From the NCBI GenBank assembly GCA_965247705.1, contig CBDFHV010000075.1, positions 1 to 64,000 on the forward strand: a stretch of DNA of 64,000 nt, given 5' to 3'. Positions 55,355-64,000 of the stretch are shown here, in pieces. Source of the stretch: CBDFHV01 sp965247705 (GTDB lineage: Bacteria; Pseudomonadota; Alphaproteobacteria; Rhodospirillales; CAMCUA01). Position 1 is the first letter of the stretch. The number at the start of each line of letters is the position of its first letter. The notes beneath the pieces are model-generated. The model was not told the DNA's origin. It did no database searches and was given only the letters and a program-made list of their open reading frames with translations. The position numbers were made by a program, and so were the translations under genes.

Positions 55355-56482
55355 CTATTCGGCGGCGCGTCCGGCTTGCCCCGCGGTGGCAAAGCCATGG
55401 GTGGTCCAGTCGCCGGCGCTGGGATTGCCCTTGGCGAACCACAGGCGCCCGCCGCCGGTGTCGTAGACACTGCCGGAGATGGTCTGCGAGATGTCCTTGC
55501 CCCCCCACCGGCATAGGGCCTCGCCGCCCTTTTCCCCGCGGTAGGACAGGACGCCCGCGGCGCCGTCCACCGTCATTGGCCGCGGCGCGTCCTCAAGGAG
55601 CCCGCGCAGGGTGGGCAGCCGCCCCTCGGAGTTGCGGATGTTGGCTTCCATGTCGCCGCCGCGCCGATTGAGGCCGGCGGTCATGTCGCCGATGTAGTGG
55701 TTGGTGCGCCCGACCCAGCCCCGGTGGCGGATTTCAACGGCGACGGCGTTGTGTCCCAGTTCCACCGTCGCCATGCAGCCCGTGGAATCGCCCATGACCA
55801 GCAGCCCGCCGCCGGCATGGGGCGTGGCGGCGATCTCGCCCAGGGCCTCGGCGACAGTGGCGCAGCGGGTCTGCAGGCGGGTGAGCAGGAAATAGCGATG
55901 CCGGCCGACCCCATGGGCCGTCGTCCGGCTGGCGGTGTCGGCAAGGGCGAAACCGTCCGAATTGGCGCCGCTGGAGAAGTTCCCGGGGCTGCCCAGGGAG
56001 CCGACGCACAGAACCTCGCGACCGCCCCAGTCGGGGTCCCGGTGGAGGAACACCCGCTGTATAGACACATGCTCGCCCCGGTAATCCCGGTTCTTGGCCA
56101 CGATGGCGGCGCCGGCCGCATCGGTGGCGGCGAAGGCGGTGCACTCCTCGGCCACGTCGCCGGGCGGGTCCAAGTCGGCGACCAGGGACAGCATCAGATA
56201 GTCGAACAGCCGCTCCGCCGGAATTTCGAAGCCGGCGCCGATCCCGGCCACCTCTTCCATGACCTCCGAGTCGTGCGCCAAGTGAAACCGGCGCAGATCC
56301 TCGATGTAGTCGCGAACCCCTTGCGGGGCCAACGCCGCCTCGGTCTCGGCCATCCGCAGATCCACCGCGTGGCGGACGGCCGCCACCATGTCGGGACATC
56401 TTTCCGCCTGCTGCCGTCCCCGCTCGAAGGGGGAGCCGGTGAGCTCGACCGCGTTGCCGGCCGGCGTGGAGAGCGGGTTCAT
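55355..56482 (-). CDS. C45-type Ntn hydrolase (acyl-CoA:6-APA acyltransferase-like)
   Basis: Encodes 375 aa. Resembles the peptidase C45/AAT-like autoproteolytic hydrolases: the candidate nucleophile Cys114 in DVAEECTAFAATD is followed by IVAKNRDYRGEH, the conserved N-x-D region after self-cleavage. Later segments VGSLGSPGNFSSGANSDGFA and RTNHYIGDM also fit. ATG 56482 overlaps the stop of the DppF-type ATPase (ATGA), so it belongs to the transporter operon. Likely cleaves or transfers N-acyl groups on imported amino acids or peptides; true penicillin acyltransfer is unlikely. Confidence 0.8.
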   Translation of the reverse strand: MNPLSTPAGNAVELTGSPFERGRQQAERCPDMVAAVRHAVDLRMAETEAALAPQGVRDYIEDLRRFHLAHDSEVMEEVAGIGAGFEIPAERLFDYLMLSLVADLDPPGDVAEECTAFAATDAAGAAIVAKNRDYRGEHVSIQRVFLHRDPDWGGREVLCVGSLGSPGNFSSGANSDGFALADTASRTTAHGVGRHRYFLLTRLQTRCATVAEALGEIAATPHAGGGLLVMGDSTGCMATVELGHNAVAVEIRHRGWVGRTNHYIGDMTAGLNRRGGDMEANIRNSEGRLPTLRGLLEDAPRPMTVDGAAGVLSYRGEKGGEALCRWGGKDISQTISGSVYDTGGGRLWFAKGNPSAGDWTTHGFATAGQAGRAAE

Positions 56483-57489
56483 GGCGTGCTTTCCTCGTAC
56501 AAATGGCAGGCCACCCGATGGCCGCGGGAGAGGGTCGTGGACAGGGGCGCGACGTGGCGGCAAACGTCCATGACTTTCGGGCAGCGGGTATGGAACTTAC
56601 ACCCCGGTGGCGGGTTCAAGGGTGACGGCAGATCCCCATCCAGTTTGATCCGCACGTGCCGTTCGTCGGCGTCCACCTGGGGCACGGCGGATAGCAGGGC
56701 CTGGGTATAGGGATGGCGTGGCTCGTCGAGGACCTGATCGGTCGACCCGATCTCAACCACCTCGCCCAGATACATGACGACCACCCGGTCGGCCACGTAG
56801 CCGACCACCGAAAGATCGTGTGAGATGAACAGGTAGGTAAGCCCCAGTTCACGCTTCAGGTCGGCGAGCAGTTCGATGATCTGCGCCTGAATGGAAACGT
56901 CCAGGGCCGAGACCGGCTCGTCGCAGACCACGAACTCTGGATTGACGATCAACGCCCGGGCGATGCCGATGCGCTGGCGTTGGCCGCCGGAAAACTGGTG
57001 GGGGTAGCGGCGCATATGGCTGGCCCTCAGGCCCACCCGCTCCAACAGAGCGCCGACCCGCTCGTGGATCTCTTCGGCCGAGGCGTTGGAATGCAGCTGC
57101 AACGGCAGCCCGACGATCTCCTCCACCGTACGCCGTGGATTCAGCGACGCGTAGGGGTCCTGGAAGATGATCTGCATCCGCCGCCTGAGCGGCTTCAGGG
57201 CATCGTCGTCCAGGTCCGTGATGTCCGCACCATCGAAGACGATGCGGCCCTCGGTCGGCGCCTGGAGGCGCAGGATCGTGCGGCCCAAAGTGGTCTTGCC
57301 GCAACCGCTTTCACCGATCAGACCCACGGTTTCGCCATGACCGATGGCGAAGCTGACCCGGTTGACCGCTTGCACCAGGTGGGCCGCCCGACCCGACAGC
57401 AGCCGGGCCAGGCCCTGGCGAAGATCGAAGTGCTTGCTGAGGTCGTGGATCTCCAGCAAGGGCTGAACACGGGCGACGGCTTCGCTCAC
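56479..57489 (-). CDS. ABC transporter ATPase, DppF type (system 3)
   Basis: Encodes 336 aa. Walker A GESGCGKT, Q-loop IIFQDPYASLNP, signature SGGQRQR, Walker B FVVCDEPVSALDVS and ISHDLSV are intact, with the CKFHTRCPKVM C-terminal Cys motif. GTG 57489 overlaps the upstream stop (GTGA). Energises import together with the DppD-type subunit. Confidence 0.92.
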   Translation of the reverse strand: MSEAVARVQPLLEIHDLSKHFDLRQGLARLLSGRAAHLVQAVNRVSFAIGHGETVGLIGESGCGKTTLGRTILRLQAPTEGRIVFDGADITDLDDDALKPLRRRMQIIFQDPYASLNPRRTVEEIVGLPLQLHSNASAEEIHERVGALLERVGLRASHMRRYPHQFSGGQRQRIGIARALIVNPEFVVCDEPVSALDVSIQAQIIELLADLKRELGLTYLFISHDLSVVGYVADRVVVMYLGEVVEIGSTDQVLDEPRHPYTQALLSAVPQVDADERHVRIKLDGDLPSPLNPPPGCKFHTRCPKVMDVCRHVAPLSTTLSRGHRVACHLYEESTP

Positions 57490-58478
57490 GACCCGGCCCC
57501 GACGTGAATGCAGCGCACTTGCCGATCGGAACCGGCGGCGCGCATGGCGACGGGATAGCGGCAGTCGTCCTCCGCCTCGGGGCAGCGGGGGCGGAACCGG
57601 CATTCGTCTGGCAGATCTATGGGCTCGGGCACCGTGCCCTCAATGGGCAGGATCGGGCTCTTTCGATCGGCGAGGCGCGGAATGGAGCGCAGCAGACCGC
57701 GGGTGTAGGGATGCCGGGGCTCGCGAACCACCTCTCGCGTGGGGCCCGACTCCACCACCTGGCCCCCATACATCACCACCACCCGTTGGCAGTGCTCGGC
57801 GACCACGCCCAGGTCATGGGTGATGATCACCACGCTCATGCCCAGCTTGGCCCGTATATCCGCCACCAGGTCCAAGACTTGGGCCTGGATGGTGACGTCG
57901 AGCGCCGTGGTCGGCTCGTCAGCGATCAGCAGCTTCGGACGGCAGGCCAGGGCCGTCGCGATCATGATCCGCTGGCGCATGCCGCCGGAAAACTGGTGCG
58001 GGTAGTCGTCCATGCGGGTTTCGGCGTCGGGAATCCCCACCAGGCCCATCATCTCGATGGCCTGCTCCCGGGCCCTCTGGGTCCTGTCGCGGCCGTGGCC
58101 CAGGGTTTCGTCGTGGGTGAGGACGGACTCCATGATCTGAATACCCACGGTGAAGGCGGGATTCAGCGCCGTCAGCGAATCCTGAAGAGTCATGGCGATC
58201 TCCTTGCCGCGAATTCGCCGCATGGACCGCGCATCGATGGTCGTCAGTTCCCGGTCCTCGAACAAGATGGAGCCCGCCTCGATCCGCCCCGGCGGACGGA
58301 CCAGGCCCATGACGCTGGCGAAGGTGACGCTCTTGCCCGATCCGGACTCGCCGACGACGCCCAGGCATTCCCCCGCCCATACGTCCAGGTCCACGCCGTC
58401 CACCGCCTTGACCAGGCCTTGGCGGGTCTGGAAGTAGGTCCGCAGCCCGCGAACCCTCAGCAAGGGAGCCTGGGTCAT
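57486..58478 (-). CDS. ABC transporter ATPase, DppD type (system 3)
   Basis: Encodes 330 aa. Walker A GESGSGKS, signature SGGMRQR, Walker B LLIADEPTTALDVT and ITHDLGV are present, with the CRFRPRCPEAE C-terminal motif. ATG 58478 overlaps the stop of the frameshifted DppC gene (ATGA). It is part of a tight five-gene transport operon on the minus strand. Confidence 0.93.
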   Translation of the reverse strand: MTQAPLLRVRGLRTYFQTRQGLVKAVDGVDLDVWAGECLGVVGESGSGKSVTFASVMGLVRPPGRIEAGSILFEDRELTTIDARSMRRIRGKEIAMTLQDSLTALNPAFTVGIQIMESVLTHDETLGHGRDRTQRAREQAIEMMGLVGIPDAETRMDDYPHQFSGGMRQRIMIATALACRPKLLIADEPTTALDVTIQAQVLDLVADIRAKLGMSVVIITHDLGVVAEHCQRVVVMYGGQVVESGPTREVVREPRHPYTRGLLRSIPRLADRKSPILPIEGTVPEPIDLPDECRFRPRCPEAEDDCRYPVAMRAAGSDRQVRCIHVGAGS

Positions 58479-59388
58479 CGTTGCAGCCGCGGATCGAAGG
58501 CGTCCCGCAACCCCTGGCTGGCCACATTGATCGCCAGGACCAGCAGCAGGATGGTCAGCCCGGAAAGGTACTGACCCACCAGGAATCGAGCAGGAATTCC
58601 CGCCCGTCGGCCACCATCGAGCCCCAGGACGCGGTGGGCGGCTGCACGCCGATGCCGAGGAACGACAGGCTGGCCTCGATGATGATAATGTGGGCCATGC
58701 GAAAGGTCGCCACCACGATCACCGGCGACAGGATGTTGGGCAGGATCTCGCGCAGCATGATGTGACGCCGCGAGGCGCCGAGGGCCCGCGCGGCTTCGAC
58801 GTACTCCAGCTCCCGCGCCGCCAGGGTCTCGCCGCGGACCACCCGGCAGGGCAGCACCCACTCCTTGTAGGCCAGCGCCAGGATGATGTTCTGGAAGCCG
58901 GGGCCCATCATGGCCATGAGGGCGATGGCGAATATCAGGTAGGGGAAGCCCAGCAGGATATCGCACAACCGGGAAATGATCACGTCGATGGGGCCGCGCA
59001 GGTAGCCGGCGGCGAGCCCGGCCAGGGTGCCGATGGTGGTGGCGATCAGGATCACCGCCAGACCGATGGCGATCGAGACCCGGGTGCCGTAGATCAGCCG
59101 CGACAGCACGTCACGGCCGATGGCGTCGCAGCCCAAGAGAAAGGCCCAGTCGCCTCCCTCTTCCCAGGCCGGCGGCTGCAAGCGGCGGAACAGGTCGCTC
59201 TCGTAGGGGTCCTGAGGCGCGATCAGCGGCGCGAACGCCGCCATCAGGGTGAACGTCAGAACCACCGCGGACGCCGCGACCGCCAGGCGATTGGACGCAA
59301 ACTCCCTGAGGTTGCCGGCCAGGATGGACTGGCCGGTTTCGGCCGGCAGCGTCGCGCTGGCGATGGGGGATTGGCTGGTGACCGTCAT
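58475..59388 (-). pseudogene. ABC permease, DppC type (system 3), -1 frameshift near C-terminus
   Basis: Reads as a normal DppC protein from ATG 59388 (LLGCDAIGRDVLSRLIYGTR, YVEAARALGASRRHIMLRE, ASLSFLGIGVQPPTASWG) until DSWWVSTFPG, then TGA at 58557-58555. The expected last span LTILLLVLAINVASQGLRDA and end FDPRLQR follow at once in another frame to 58475. One G is missing from the run complementary to 58559-58561; adding it gives 304 aa and restores the ATGA overlap with the next gene. The truncated 277-aa form would lose the last membrane span. Either a real mutation or a sequencing error. Confidence 0.85.
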
Positions 59389-60392
59389 AGCCGCACCCGG
59401 GGATTGAGCACAGTGTAGAGGATGTCGGCGAGGAAGTTGAGCAGGACGTAGGTCACCGCATAGAGCAGCACGGCGGCCTGGACCAAAGGATAGTTGCGCG
59501 AGAAGATAGCCTCCACGACCAGTCGGCCAAGCCCCGGCCAGCCGAACACGGTCTCGACGATCATGTTGCCGCCGAGGAGCGATCCGGTCTCCAACGCCGC
59601 CACCGTGACCGTCGGGATCAAGGCGTTCTTGAGCGCGTGGCGGCCGAGCACCCGCATGCGGCTCAAGCCCTTGGCCTCGGCGAAGACGATGTAGTCCTGG
59701 CTCAACACCTCGAGCATGGAGGTGCGGGTCACCCGCATGAGGATGGCGCCCATGGACAAGCCCAGGGTGATCGCGGGCAGGATCATGTGCCTGAGGGCGT
59801 CGAGGAAGCTGTCGAGCCGGCCGGCGATGAGGCTGTCGACGAGGACCAGATGGGTCACCCGCGGCACCTCCAGGCCGTAGCCGATGCGCCCCGCCACCGG
59901 CAGCACACCGAACTGCACGGCGAACAGCATGATCAGCAGCAGCCCGAACCAGAACCCCGGCATGGACACTCCGAACATGGACCCGACGGTGGCGATGCGG
60001 TCGAAGATGGTGTCCTTCTTGACCGCCGCGATCACGCCCAGGGGCACGGCGGTGCCGATGGCGATCAGCATGGAGATGACGGTCAGCTCGATGGTCGCCG
60101 GGAGGCGCTGGACGATGACGTCGAAGACCGGACGGCGATGGTAGAAGCTTTGGCCGAAATCGCCCGATAGCGCGTTGGCGAGAAAGCGAAAAAATCGCTC
60201 GTGCAGGGGCAGATCCAGGCCCATGTCCCGGCGCAGGGCGGCCTCCTGCTCCGGCGAGGAGATCTGATCGCCGAGCATGATCTCCACGGGATCGCCCGGC
60301 GTCAGCGTGATCATCGCGAAAACAATGATGCTGATCCCCAGCAGAACCGGGATCAGTTGCAAAATCCGTTCGACCAGTGAGCGCAGCTTCAC
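59385..60392 (-). CDS. ABC transporter permease, DppB type (system 3)
   Basis: Encodes 335 aa of the DppB/OppB family. The first span is LIPVLLGISIIVFAMITLTP, followed by GDPVEIMLGDQISSPEQEAA. The EAA loop is YIVFAEAKGLSRMRVLGRH, and the end is LADILYTVLNPRVRL. ATG 60392 begins 79 bp after the binding-protein stop. The stop overlaps the DppC start by 4 bases. Confidence 0.92.
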   Translation of the reverse strand: MKLRSLVERILQLIPVLLGISIIVFAMITLTPGDPVEIMLGDQISSPEQEAALRRDMGLDLPLHERFFRFLANALSGDFGQSFYHRRPVFDVIVQRLPATIELTVISMLIAIGTAVPLGVIAAVKKDTIFDRIATVGSMFGVSMPGFWFGLLLIMLFAVQFGVLPVAGRIGYGLEVPRVTHLVLVDSLIAGRLDSFLDALRHMILPAITLGLSMGAILMRVTRTSMLEVLSQDYIVFAEAKGLSRMRVLGRHALKNALIPTVTVAALETGSLLGGNMIVETVFGWPGLGRLVVEAIFSRNYPLVQAAVLLYAVTYVLLNFLADILYTVLNPRVRL

Positions 60393-60471
60393 GATGACGT
60401 CCGCAAGGGGCGTAGCGGCCTCCGGCTTGGGGAGCCGGAGGCCGGTTCAGCCATATCGGGTATTGCTCTGC

Positions 60472-62007
60472 TTACTTCAGGTAGGCGTCGTGCAGTTTGA
60501 TGATGCCGCGGCCGCTGGGCTTCCAGCCTTCGAGCCGGGCGTTGGCGCCGTAGATGTCCTGGGGCAACCATAGGAACAACAGCGGCGCCTCGCGGTTCAC
60601 GATAACCTGGGCGTCCTGATAGAGCTTCGAACGCTTGTCCTGATTGGCCTCTCCATTGGCGGCATCCATCAGGCGGTCCACCTCGGCGTTGGAATAGCCC
60701 GAACGGTTGCCGCGGGCGTCGGTGCGCAGGACCGGAACGAAGATACCCGATGGGTCGAGGGCGCCACTGCCCCAGGACGAGAAGTACATTTGCCGTTCCT
60801 TCGGCTTCTTCGGATCCCACACCGCGCGCACCGCATTGCTCTCCCACAGCTGCACCTTGGCGCGGAAACCGCTGGGCGCCATCGAGGCGGCGATGGACTC
60901 GGCGATATCCTTGAATTCCTGATTCGCATCAAGGGTGACTTCCAGGCCGTTGGGGTGGCCGGCGTCGGCCAGGAGCTTTTTGGCCTTGGCCGGGTCGTAG
61001 TCGTAGACCGGCAGGTTGGGATTGTGACCGAAGGACTGGGGGCTGAGGATGCCGTTGATCGGCGTCGCCAGGCCGTTGAGGATGCGGTCAATGATCAATT
61101 GCTTGTTGACCGCGTGGTTGGCAGCTTGGCGGACCCGAGCGTCGTTGAACGGCGGCTTGGTGTTGTTCAGGAGGACGAAGAAGCTGCGGGTGCCCAGGGT
61201 CTTCAGGACCTTGGTCCGCGGATTGTCCTCGACCCGCTTCATGGAATGGACCGGCAGTTCGTTGATCAGGTCGACCTCGCCGGCAAGCAAGGCGGCGACC
61301 CGCGAGGCGCTCTCCGGGATGATCCTGAAGATGATCCGGTCGGCCTTGGCCGGACCCACCGGCTTGATGCCGTCGGCGCCGCCATAATAGCCGTCGAAGC
61401 GCTCCATGATGACGGAATCGCCCTGACGCCAATCCACCAGCTTGAACGGCCCGGTGCCGTTCACCTTGGTGGCCACGCCGTCGGTGCCCATTTTTTCGAC
61501 GAACGCCTTGCTGACCACCTCCTGGAAGGGGAGCATGCGCGGGAACACCGGCCAGGCGTTCTTGAATTTGAAGCGAACCGTGTATTTGTCGACCACCGAG
61601 GTCTCGGCCATCGGGCCCAGAAGGCTCTTGCGCGGACTGGTCTGGCCGCCCATGGCGCCATCCTTGGTCAGCCGGTCGAAGGTGAACTTGACGTCTTCGG
61701 ACGTCATCTCGCTGCCGTCGTGGAACTTGACGCCCTTGCGCAGCTTGAAGTCGTAGGTGGTCTCGTCGATCTGGTTGTAGGACTCGGCGAGCTCCGGCCA
61801 CACCCGCATCTGATCGTCGCGAGCAACCAGACCGTCGTACATGTTGCGAATGATGCCCTCGGTGATGCGGCTGCGGTGGTTGGCGGGGTCGAGGGTCTTG
61901 GCGTCCTGGGTGTAGCCGACGCGGATGTCCGCCGCGGTCGCGTCGGCCAACGGCAGGGCGATGATGGCGGCGCTCGCGGTCGCGAGCACCAGATTTCGCA
62001 TACTCAT
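60472..62007 (-). CDS. ABC transporter substrate-binding protein, family 5 (system 3)
   Basis: Encodes 511 aa with a Sec signal (MSMRNLVLATASAAIIALPL, cleavage near ATAA). The mature protein begins DIRVGYTQDAKTLDPANHRS, followed by FKLRKGVKFHDGSEMTSEDV and KLLADAGHPNGLEVTLDANQ, typical of peptide-type binding proteins. ATG 62007 has GGGAGG about 9 bases upstream. It is the first gene of the minus-strand transport operon that continues to the C45 hydrolase. Confidence 0.92.
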   Translation of the reverse strand: MSMRNLVLATASAAIIALPLADATAADIRVGYTQDAKTLDPANHRSRITEGIIRNMYDGLVARDDQMRVWPELAESYNQIDETTYDFKLRKGVKFHDGSEMTSEDVKFTFDRLTKDGAMGGQTSPRKSLLGPMAETSVVDKYTVRFKFKNAWPVFPRMLPFQEVVSKAFVEKMGTDGVATKVNGTGPFKLVDWRQGDSVIMERFDGYYGGADGIKPVGPAKADRIIFRIIPESASRVAALLAGEVDLINELPVHSMKRVEDNPRTKVLKTLGTRSFFVLLNNTKPPFNDARVRQAANHAVNKQLIIDRILNGLATPINGILSPQSFGHNPNLPVYDYDPAKAKKLLADAGHPNGLEVTLDANQEFKDIAESIAASMAPSGFRAKVQLWESNAVRAVWDPKKPKERQMYFSSWGSGALDPSGIFVPVLRTDARGNRSGYSNAEVDRLMDAANGEANQDKRSKLYQDAQVIVNREAPLLFLWLPQDIYGANARLEGWKPSGRGIIKLHDAYLK

Positions 62008-62187
62008 TCCATGAGCCTCCCTGGTTTCTCTTGATTCAATGATCGGAGCGAACGGCGCCGGGCCGTTCACACGCATGCGTGATGACTATAAAGCAATTCC
62101 CGCGCCAATGAATGCCGTGATTTGCGGCCCGGAAAGGGATTTGGGAACCGTGGTGAATTCTTGCCGGCCGGAAGGCCCCAAACCCGC

Positions 62188-63132
62188 TTAGCGGGCGGAG
62201 CCAGCCGCCAGGGCCGCTATCACCGCCAGGAGGGCCGCGTCCCGCTCCGCCCGCAGATCGGCGACGCTGCGGCCGGCCGCTTCGGCGGCGACACCGTCGA
62301 CCAGGGCCCGGCGCACCTCCGGCGTAAAGGTCGGCTGCCCCAGGTCCGCCCACCAGTTCTCGAAGGACGGCCCGAACCGTTGCAGATAGTCGTTCATGCC
62401 GCCGTCGCCGCCGCCGATGTGAAACGTCATATGGGGCCCCATGGCAGCCCAGCGGAGGCCTGGGCCCTGGGTAATGGCCGTGTCTACGTCCTCCACCGAC
62501 GCCAGGCCGGAGGCAACGGCGTCGATGGCCTCGCGCCATAGGGCCGCCTGCATGCGGTTGACCAGGTGGCCCGGCACCTCCTTGCGAAGGTGAATCGGCC
62601 GTTTGCCGTGGCGCCGGTAGAAGGCGAGCGCCCAATCCACCACGGCGGGGTCCGTCTCCCGTCCGCCGACCACCTCCACCAGCGGCACCAGATGAGGCGG
62701 ATTGAACGGATGACCCGTCACCATGCGGGCGGCGAAGGACCGCCCGGCCTGCAGGTCGCTGATCGCCAGGCCCGAGGTGCTGGATGCCAGCACCGTATCC
62801 TCCCCCATTGCGCCGTCCAACCGGTCCAGGAGAGCCGCCTTGATGCTCAGGTCCTCGGGCGCGCTTTCCTGAACGAAGCCGGCGCCGGACACCGCATCCT
62901 CGGGCGTCGGGCAGAAGGTCACATCAGAGATTGCGGCCGCGACCGTAAGGCCCAGCCGCTGCAGGGCCGGGCGGGCCTCTTCCACAAGCTGGCGCGCGCG
63001 AACCTCGCCGTCTTCGGCCGGGTCCCACAGGCGCACCGCCAGGCCCCGCGCCGCGAACAGCGCCGCCCAACTGGCGCCGATGGTACCGGCCCCCAGAATG
63101 GCGACCGTGGTGACGGGGTCAGGCGGTCTCAT
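62188..63132 (-). CDS. 3-hydroxyacyl-CoA dehydrogenase family (carnitine dehydrogenase-like)
   Basis: Encodes 314 aa. The N-terminal Rossmann motif is VAILGAGTIGASWAALFAARG (Gly-rich loop at 14-19). SSTSGLAISDLQ and TGHPFNPPHLVPLVEVV carry the usual catalytic Ser and His neighbourhood, and KEVPGHLVNRMQAALWREAI carries the Asn. It is more like L-carnitine dehydrogenase or lambda-crystallin than fatty-acid FadB. ATG 63132 is preferred to an in-frame extension. It is divergent from the hyuA at 63284 and 180 bp upstream of the transporter operon. Confidence 0.87.
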   Translation of the reverse strand: MRPPDPVTTVAILGAGTIGASWAALFAARGLAVRLWDPAEDGEVRARQLVEEARPALQRLGLTVAAAISDVTFCPTPEDAVSGAGFVQESAPEDLSIKAALLDRLDGAMGEDTVLASSTSGLAISDLQAGRSFAARMVTGHPFNPPHLVPLVEVVGGRETDPAVVDWALAFYRRHGKRPIHLRKEVPGHLVNRMQAALWREAIDAVASGLASVEDVDTAITQGPGLRWAAMGPHMTFHIGGGDGGMNDYLQRFGPSFENWWADLGQPTFTPEVRRALVDGVAAEAAGRSVADLRAERDAALLAVIAALAAGSAR

Positions 63133-63283
63133 GGTTGGCGCCTCCACGCTGGTTGGCGAGCCGACCGTACCAGGGGACCGCCAGGGATGGCCACCGGCGG
63201 TGACGTTCGATATCCTTGTACGACCCGGACGCACCGCGACCGGGGTTCCCCGTCAAATCCCGACAACGCCTCGCGGAACTCCC

Positions 63284-64000
63284 ATGCCCCTTCGAGTCGG
63301 CATCGATACCGGCGGCACCCACACCGATCTGGTGCTGATCGACGACGAAGGCGGCGATGTGCTGACTCTCAAGGTGCCGACGACCCAGAGCGACCTCAGC
63401 AATGGGGTGATGGACGCCCTACGCGGTGCCATGGACCGGGCCAACCGGCCGGCGACCTCGGTGTCCCACTTCGTCTATGCAACCACCCTGGTCACCAACC
63501 TGTTGGTGGAGGGCCGCGAGGTCGCCATCGGCCTGATCACCACCAAGGGGTTTCGCGACGTCCTGGGGATCGGGCGGGCATCCCGCAAGCCCAACATCTA
63601 TGACATCCAATGGGCGCCGCCGCCGCCCCTGGTACCGCGCTATTTACGCCTGGTGGTGCCCGAACGCATCGACGCCCGCGGCGACATCGTCGAACCCCTG
63701 GACGAGGAGGCGGCCCGCGAAGCACTTCGCAAGCTGGTCGCCCATGGGGTCGAAAGCATCGCGGTCTGCTTCATCAACGGTTACGCCAATCCAGTGCACG
63801 AGCGGCGGATCGCCGAACTGGCGGCGGAGGTTTGCCCGGATGCGAAGATCTCCCTGTCCTCGGACGTGGTCCGCGAATTCCGCGAGTACGAGCGCATGAG
63901 CACCACGGCGGTGAACGCCTATGTGGCGCCGTCCCTGACCCGGCACATGGACTCCCTGTCGGCGCGACTGATGAAGGACGCGGTGTCGAGCCCGCCCCAC
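63284..64000 (+). CDS. hyuA: Hydantoinase A / oxoprolinase subunit (HyuA), partial at window end
   Basis: 239 codons are open to the end of the window. The phosphate loop is RVGIDTGGTHTDLVLIDDEG, followed by YATTLVTNLLVEGREV, GLITTKGFRDVLGIGRASRK and EFREYERMSTTAVNAYVAPS, all HyuA hallmarks. ATG 63284 starts 151 bp from the divergent dehydrogenase gene. It is the third hyuA locus of the window and differs from the other two in sequence. A hyuB partner would be expected just beyond 64000. Confidence 0.9.
   Translation, partial: MPLRVGIDTGGTHTDLVLIDDEGGDVLTLKVPTTQSDLSNGVMDALRGAMDRANRPATSVSHFVYATTLVTNLLVEGREVAIGLITTKGFRDVLGIGRASRKPNIYDIQWAPPPPLVPRYLRLVVPERIDARGDIVEPLDEEAAREALRKLVAHGVESIAVCFINGYANPVHERRIAELAAEVCPDAKISLSSDVVREFREYERMSTTAVNAYVAPSLTRHMDSLSARLMKDAVSSPPH

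Noticed and set aside
1..64000. CRISPR arrays, rRNA or tRNA genes, riboswitches
   Set aside because: No regularly spaced direct repeats, no tRNA-like cloverleaf and no rRNA sequence were recognised on either strand by reading.

Overview
This GC-rich window looks like an accessory or catabolic region of an alphaproteobacterial chromosome, possibly Rhodospirillales-like. That placement is an inference from codon and protein character, the FloA/NfeD operon and the many family-5 peptide ABC transporters; no rRNA, tRNA or housekeeping marker fixes the taxon. It is dense in genes for uptake and hydrolysis of amide, cyclic-amide and modified-peptide compounds. It is also clearly decaying: insertion sequences, truncated genes, fusions of unrelated gene remnants and single-base frameshifts are frequent.

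Layout. 270-9904 is a plus-strand cluster hyuB - amidase - hyuB - hyuA - alpha/beta hydrolase, in which hyuA is split by an IS1380-family element (6015-7609). 9938-11301 is a graveyard of fused remnants (MmgE/PrpD joined to an enolase-superfamily C-terminus; a broken alpha/beta hydrolase joined to a ComA-like tail). 11439-16209 holds a class-V aminotransferase, a threonine-synthase-like enzyme, an M20 amidohydrolase and a polysaccharide deacetylase with an in-frame stop. A second type of IS1380-like element (16244-17849) is followed by a MITE-tip relic, a PrpD pseudogene and a multiply frameshifted Cys-rich helical-repeat protein (to 21596). Next come a proline racemase/hydroxyproline epimerase, a metallophosphoesterase with a large unassigned C-terminal region, and an aldo/keto reductase.

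26132-42567 carries two peptide/opine-type ABC transporters. The first is a binding protein, an IS1182-family insertion, then two permeases and two ATPases. The second is a Tat-type binding protein, two permeases and a fused double ATPase. Between them lies an opposite-strand hyuAB pair. A GMC oxidoreductase and an IS3-family element follow. 46305-53170 is a different neighbourhood: a HExxH lipoprotein, a small lipoprotein split by a second, intact copy of the first IS1380 element, then an operon of an unknown gene, NfeD protease, short NfeD, FloA and a small unknown gene, closed by a 0.27-kb MITE-like element. 53449-62007 is a minus-strand operon: binding protein, DppB, DppC (frameshifted), DppD, DppF, a C45-type Ntn hydrolase, then AtuA (DUF1446) and DUF4387. 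A 3-hydroxyacyl-CoA dehydrogenase-like gene and the start of another hyuA close the window.

How the genes may fit together (inference): the binding-protein transporters import small peptides, opines or modified amino acids. The HyuA/HyuB ATP-dependent ring openers, the amidase, M20 hydrolase, C45 hydrolase, PuuE-like deacetylase and proline racemase would then process cyclic, N-acylated or D-configured products. Several of these pathways are already broken in this sequence.
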